Below are positions 60,242-64,000 of a stretch of DNA of 64,000 bases, one piece after another. The DNA is taken from contig JACJYS010000001.1 in NCBI GenBank assembly GCA_020635995.1, positions 806,001-870,000 of the forward strand, written 5' to 3'. The position numbers and the translations under genes are program-made. Source of the DNA: Chitinophagales bacterium (GTDB taxonomy: Bacteria > Bacteroidota > Bacteroidia > Chitinophagales > UBA8649). Numbering within the stretch: position 1 is the stretch's first letter; every line of letters begins with the position of its first letter. Below the pieces are notes generated by a model. That model saw nothing but the letters and a program-made list of their open reading frames with translations. It searched no databases and was not told the origin of the DNA.

Positions 60242-61813
60242 ATGGATACTACTATGAATTTACATTTTGATTTACCGAAAGAGCAATCGTCAATTATTAA
60301 AGTAATTGGTGTAGGAGGCGGTGGCAGCAATGCTGTTAATTATATGTATGAATTAGGTATAAGAGGCGTTAACTATGTGGTTTGTAATACAGACCAGCAA
60401 GCATTAGATTTAAGTCCTGTGCCTAATAAAATACAATTGGGACCAGAAATGACCAGAGGTTTAGGAGCTGGTTCTCGTCCGGAAATAGGAGCACAAGCTA
60501 CCGTAGAATCTACAGAGGAGATAAAAGAATTATTGAGCAAAAATACCAGAATGGTGTTTATAACTGCCGGAATGGGTGGAGGCACAGGAACAGGAGGTGC
60601 ACCTGTAGTAGCTCAAATAGCAAGAGATATGGGCATATTAACCGTTGCTATTGTTACCACACCATTTAGTTTTGAAGGTAGAAGAAAACTAACCCAAGCA
60701 GATGAGGGAATAGAAAAGCTAAAAGAAAATGTAGATAGCATTATCATTATTTCTAACGATAAAATAAGAGAAATATATGGCAATTTGACTAAGTCTGAAG
60801 CATTTTCAAGAGCAGATGATATTTTGTCTATTGCGGCTAAAAGTATTTCGGAAATTATAACAGTACCGGGAGAGATAAACGTTGACTTTGCTGACGTTCA
60901 GTTTGTTATGAGCAATAGTGGCGTTGCCATTATGGGCGAAGCACAAGCAGAAGGGGAAAATAGAGCTATGCGTGCAGTACATGCCGCTATAAATTCGCCA
61001 TTGTTAAACAGTAGCAATATTACAGGCTCAAAAAATATCTTAATCAATATTTCCTCAGGAAAAATGCAGGCAACTTTAGATGAAATAGATCAAATAAGTA
61101 ATTTTGTGCAAGATGCGGCAGGGAATGATACCGATATTATTTTTGGTACTTGTGATGATGATACATTGGGCGATAAACTACGAGTAACAATTATTGCTAC
61201 AGGTTTTGAAGATAAAATAGATAAACCCGTTATAGAGAAAAAAGAAATAATAAGTTTAGATACTCAAGTGCCAAAAAATGATATTGTTGAGAAAAAAGAC
61301 GATATAGAAGAAATAAAATTAGTAGAAACGGATAAGCCGACTACTGATGAAACTTCTAATTTTTCTGATGAGGATAATAGAATCGTTTTTGATTTTGCGG
61401 TAGAAGAAACTACTGATGAAGAATCTTTTGAGGCAGAGGAAGATACTCAAGAAAATGAAACTGACGATAGGTTTAACTTTACTATAAAAGAAGTTGAAAA
61501 AGAACCGGAGCAAAAGTATAATTTTTATACTACGCCTCCTAAAGAGCCAAAAGAGAGTAGAGATGAGGGCAAAAATGAGATTATGCACAGAAATAGAGTT
61601 CAAAAACTGAAAGATGTTAGCTATAAATGGCAAAATATAGAGCAGTTAGAAAATGTGCCTGCCTACGAAAGAAAAGGAATAGATATAAATGAGGAAGTTC
61701 ATAGCAAAAAAGAGCATACTTCTAAGTTTATTATTGAAAACTCTAATTTTAATGGAGAAAAACGTCCGGAAATTAGAAAGGATAACGGCTTTTTGAACGA
61801 TAATATAGATTAA
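60242..61813 (+). CDS. ftsZ: tubulin-like division protein FtsZ
   Basis: GTP-binding motifs VIGVGGGGSNAVNYM and the tubulin signature GMGGGTGTGGAPV, then the T7-loop region EINVDFADV with the catalytic Asp. Residues 1-330 form the GTPase. A long acidic linker (about 330-470) precedes ENVPAYERKGIDI, which resembles the FtsZ tail peptide that binds FtsA, and a further 50 residues ending FLNDNID. The long tail after the peptide is a Bacteroidota trait as I recall, not a frameshift. A hairpin 25 bp after the stop probably ends the dcw transcript. Confidence 0.96.
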   Translation: MDTTMNLHFDLPKEQSSIIKVIGVGGGGSNAVNYMYELGIRGVNYVVCNTDQQALDLSPVPNKIQLGPEMTRGLGAGSRPEIGAQATVESTEEIKELLSKNTRMVFITAGMGGGTGTGGAPVVAQIARDMGILTVAIVTTPFSFEGRRKLTQADEGIEKLKENVDSIIIISNDKIREIYGNLTKSEAFSRADDILSIAAKSISEIITVPGEINVDFADVQFVMSNSGVAIMGEAQAEGENRAMRAVHAAINSPLLNSSNITGSKNILINISSGKMQATLDEIDQISNFVQDAAGNDTDIIFGTCDDDTLGDKLRVTIIATGFEDKIDKPVIEKKEIISLDTQVPKNDIVEKKDDIEEIKLVETDKPTTDETSNFSDEDNRIVFDFAVEETTDEESFEAEEDTQENETDDRFNFTIKEVEKEPEQKYNFYTTPPKEPKESRDEGKNEIMHRNRVQKLKDVSYKWQNIEQLENVPAYERKGIDINEEVHSKKEHTSKFIIENSNFNGEKRPEIRKDNGFLNDNID

Positions 61814-61838
61814 AAGAATTAATTTTTCATGGTAGTAA

Positions 61839-61875
61839 GCAGTTCGGTATGGGTAGCAATATTATACTGAACTGC
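61839..61875 (+). terminator. hairpin after ftsZ
   Basis: GCAGTTCGGTAT (61839-61850) pairs with ATACTGAACTGC (61864-61875): 12 positions, one G-T wobble, 13-base loop. No strong T-run follows, but the position directly after ftsZ suggests the end of the dcw operon or an attenuator before the divIC-like gene. Confidence 0.5.
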
Positions 61876-61912
61876 ACATACTAAAAAATAATATAAAGCT
61901 ATACGAGTTGAC

Positions 61913-62224
61913 ATGGAAAAATGGATTGAATTTTATAAAAACCTCCCTTGGTATATAAAAAACATATACTTTGCCATAGCTTTATTTTTTGTTTTATGGA
62001 TGCTTTTTTTTGACCAAAACAATATGTTTTACCAAATAAAACTAAGCCGAAAATTAAGCAAATTAGAAGACCAAAAGCACTATTTTCAAGAACAAATACA
62101 GGATGTAGAAAACACCAAAGAGGAACTATTTTCTACTGCGGCAAAAAAAGAGAAATTTGCCCGAGAAAAGTACCACATGAAAAAAGATAATGAGGATATT
62201 TTTATAATTGAAGTGGAAGATTAA
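61913..62224 (+). CDS. FtsB/DivIC-family septum formation initiator
   Basis: The 103-residue protein has one membrane helix (about residues 18-36, YFAIALFFVLWMLFF) and a periplasmic coiled coil (IKLSRKLSKLEDQKHYFQEQIQDVENTKEEL, residues 43-73), followed by KKEKFAREKYHMKKDNEDIFIIEVE; this AREKYHMKK(D/E) end is the DivIC/FtsB signature. It should pair with FtsL (46568) and FtsQ. Its place just after ftsZ, behind a hairpin, is unusual: the gene is mostly found apart from the dcw cluster. Confidence 0.87.
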   Translation: MEKWIEFYKNLPWYIKNIYFAIALFFVLWMLFFDQNNMFYQIKLSRKLSKLEDQKHYFQEQIQDVENTKEELFSTAAKKEKFAREKYHMKKDNEDIFIIEVED

Positions 62225-62279
62225 TTGTTTAATTTATTAATTTGTAAATTATATAATTAAAATTATTACCTTAGTGTTC

Positions 62280-62783
62280 ATGAAACAATATTTATTTTTC
62301 TTAGCTTGTTTATTTTGTGCTTTTTCTTTAAAAAGTCAGAATGTATATATTTATAAAACAGACGGTTCTTCTGAACAATATGCTTTAAATAGTGTGCAGC
62401 GTATTACATATAGTGGAAATAATATGATATTAAGAATGAACAATGGCGCTACACATACTTGGGATATAAATACAATAGATAAATATTCCTACAAAGAATT
62501 GTCTCCTATTATAGAATTAAATACGCCTAATTTTAATTTTGAAGTTTTTCCTAATTCATTTGAGAATTATTTGATTCTAAAAAGTAATAATTCAGAAGTA
62601 AAGGGGAAATTTGACATAGAGATTGTAGATGTTTCGGGAAAAGTATTTTACAGCAATGAAATAGGAGTAGAAAAAATGTCGGACTATAAAATTGAAGGAT
62701 TGGATGATTTGGTGGCAGGAATTTATTTTTGTAGAATAACTAATAGTCAATCACTTTTTGTAAAGAAAATAATTAAAAACTAA
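62280..62783 (+). CDS. small secreted protein with T9SS type A tail
   Basis: A signal peptide (MKQYLFFLACLFCAFSLKSQ) is followed by a short motif, IYKTDGSSEQYALNSVQRIT, of a type common at the start of Bacteroidota secreted proteins, and then directly by a T9SS type A domain: FEVFPNSFENYLIL, IEIVDVSGKVFYS, LVAGIYFCRITNSQ and KKIIKN. With only about 65 residues between signal and sorting domain there is no room for a large passenger. Start ATG 62280 is preferred to a GTG six bases upstream. The next gene begins 9 bp after its stop and shares the N-terminal motif. Confidence 0.78.
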   Translation: MKQYLFFLACLFCAFSLKSQNVYIYKTDGSSEQYALNSVQRITYSGNNMILRMNNGATHTWDINTIDKYSYKELSPIIELNTPNFNFEVFPNSFENYLILKSNNSEVKGKFDIEIVDVSGKVFYSNEIGVEKMSDYKIEGLDDLVAGIYFCRITNSQSLFVKKIIKN

Positions 62784-62792
62784 AAAATACTT

Positions 62793-63443
62793 ATGAAAAA
62801 TATATTTACTTTAATCTTTGTATTTGGTGCTTTTGTAGCTATTTCGCAAAATCAAATGACAATTCATTTTACTAATGGTAACACAGAGACTTTTTTATTG
62901 AACGATATAGATAGTATTACTTATACTTCTGGGAATACTGTATCTTACAATTTGGGAGATGAAGGTCCTGCGGGAGGTATTATAGTTTATGATAAAGGTT
63001 CTTATTCTAATGGATGGAGATACATGGAGTTGTCTCCAAATAATTTAAGTCAAGGATATGGTACTGGACATTGTTATGTTTCCAGTCAGTTTTTATCTGG
63101 TATAGGAAATGGAGCTAATAATACCGATGTAATGGTAAATAACTGTGCCGACCCTAATGATGCAGCAGTTTTATGCAAAAATTATATGCTTGTTAATAAT
63201 GGTGTAACTTTTGACGATTGGTACTTACCTAATTTGGAAGAAATGTTATACATCTATAATCTTAAAGAATCTTTGGGTTATTTTAATACCCAACATTGGA
63301 ATATTAATGACGGACAGTATGATTTATATTGGACTTCTACTCCTTATGATGATAATGAAGATTACATTGTAAGATTTGATGGCTGGAATACAACAAGACT
63401 AGAAAGTGAATCAAATAGAGTAAGGGCTATACGTTACTTTTAA
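62793..63443 (+). CDS. secreted DUF1566 (Lcl-type) domain protein
   Basis: Signal peptide MKNIFTLIFVFGAFVAISQ, then the short N-terminal motif IHFTNGNTETFLLNDIDSIT, matching the gene before it. The rest is a DUF1566-like domain: GDEGPAGGIIVYDKGSY, YMELSPNNLS, DDWYLPNLEEMLYIYNLKE, YWTSTPYD and RVRAIRYF. In Lcl, a Legionella adhesin, this domain has a C-type-lectin-like fold that binds glycans. No T9SS signal is seen, so it may stop in the periplasm or be exported with its partner at 62280. The two genes form an operon. Confidence 0.8.
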   Translation: MKNIFTLIFVFGAFVAISQNQMTIHFTNGNTETFLLNDIDSITYTSGNTVSYNLGDEGPAGGIIVYDKGSYSNGWRYMELSPNNLSQGYGTGHCYVSSQFLSGIGNGANNTDVMVNNCADPNDAAVLCKNYMLVNNGVTFDDWYLPNLEEMLYIYNLKESLGYFNTQHWNINDGQYDLYWTSTPYDDNEDYIVRFDGWNTTRLESESNRVRAIRYF

Positions 63444-63445
63444 CT

Positions 63446-64000
63446 TTACTTTCCACTTTCTATTACGCCATCTTTTGTTATTACCCTAAAAGTAGTACGT
63501 CTATTTTCTTGGTGTTTTTCTTCGCTACATTGCACACCGTTTTTACATTCGTTTATTAGTCGGCTTTCGCCATAACCTTTGGCTTGTAGTTGGGTGGTAG
63601 GCACGCCTTTTTCTATTAAGTAATCTACCACGCTTTGTGCTCTTCTTTGGCTTAGGTCTTCATTGTATTTATCGCTACCGCGGCTATCCGTGTGAGAGCC
63701 TATTTCTATGGTTAAATCATTATTCTCTTGAAAAAAGCTTACTAATTTGTCTAACACAGGCAATGATTCTGCACGCAAAGTGGCTTTGTCATAATCGTAG
63801 TAAATATTAGGAATAACAATTTCCTTTTCCGGGAATATTTTTTCTAATTCTACTTGCTCATACAACTTTATAGTTAAGCTGTCTTTGCTGCTCAAACCTT
63901 TTGTGCTAACACTTAAGCTTTTATTAAAATAATCTACTTTATTAATATACAGTTTGTAATCTTGATTGGCCTCTAATTCAAATACTAATTTGCCATTTTG
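63446..64000 (-). CDS. OmpA-family outer-membrane protein, 5' partial
   Basis: The frame stays open to the window edge, so the start is beyond 64000; a TTG at 63895 is internal. The visible 184 residues hold a carboxypeptidase-regulatory-like tail (LVFELEANQDYKLYINKVDY) and a complete OmpA/MotB peptidoglycan-binding domain: IYYDYDKATLRAESLPVLDKL, IGSHTDSRGSD with the conserved Asp, LSQRRAQSVVDYL and ENRRTTFRV with the conserved Arg. In Bacteroidota such proteins often carry PD40/TPR repeats, as in PorE/SprE-type T9SS parts, but that region is off the window. It is convergent with the DUF1566 gene (2 bp apart). Confidence 0.88.
   Translation of the reverse strand, partial: QNGKLVFELEANQDYKLYINKVDYFNKSLSVSTKGLSSKDSLTIKLYEQVELEKIFPEKEIVIPNIYYDYDKATLRAESLPVLDKLVSFFQENNDLTIEIGSHTDSRGSDKYNEDLSQRRAQSVVDYLIEKGVPTTQLQAKGYGESRLINECKNGVQCSEEKHQENRRTTFRVITKDGVIESGK

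Overview
The window is a low-GC (about one third G+C by eye) stretch of a Bacteroidota chromosome. The evidence is four-fold: three proteins carry type IX secretion (T9SS) C-terminal signals, one with SprB-type repeats and a gliding-associated C-terminus; there is a lipoprotein Omp85 of the TamL type; promoters that can be seen fit the Bacteroidota TAnnTTTG form; and clear Shine-Dalgarno sites are lacking. MurE has the DNPR motif, so peptidoglycan is probably meso-DAP type. I cannot place it to family level.

Layout. 1-10144: envelope biogenesis (partial M23 peptidase, a small lipoprotein behind a sigma54-type promoter, TamL, a giant TamB-like protein, divergent trmH). 10145-14045: an accessory stretch with a lipoprotein gene bracketed by inverted 8-mers and a large hairpin, a GT2 glycosyltransferase, a cbpA-cbpM chaperone pair and several dispersed repeats. 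14046-28747: SCP2 protein, GT4 enzyme, a fused oligopeptide-type ABC ATPase, an ABC-2 exporter pair, a T9SS protein, the ftsX-DUF3098-uppP operon, kdsC, a membrane patatin, a beta-helix lipoprotein and a transglutaminase-like protein. 28783-30024: a complete IS256-related insertion sequence with 8-bp target duplications, imperfect terminal repeats, a frameshifted zinc-ribbon start and a structured 3' tail. 30025-44687: palindromic repeats, a 1829-residue SprB-repeat adhesin, a second TamB-like protein divergent from tsaD, trhO, an NdpA-family protein and small lipoprotein-like genes.

44688-61875 is the division and cell wall (dcw) cluster: mraZ-rsmH-ftsL-ftsI-murE-[four-helix bundle]-mraY-[acidic unknown]-murD-[four-helix bundle]-ftsW-murG-murC-ftsQ-ftsA-ftsZ. 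Genes are tightly packed, often with overlapping stop/start codons and TTG or GTG starts. Upstream of mraZ lies a three-unit 10-bp-phased array that matches the known MraZ operator, plus three DnaA-box-like sites. murF and ddl are not in the cluster. A divIC/ftsB-like gene follows ftsZ after a hairpin, then two secreted proteins with a shared N-terminal motif and a partial OmpA-family gene.

The most unusual items are the acidic protein wedged between mraY and murD, two four-helix-bundle genes inserted in the dcw operon, the insertion sequence with a Glu-to-Asp change at the expected catalytic position and an A7 frameshift, the cassette-like lipoprotein gene, and a family of short hairpin-bearing repeats. 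No tRNA, rRNA or CRISPR array was seen.
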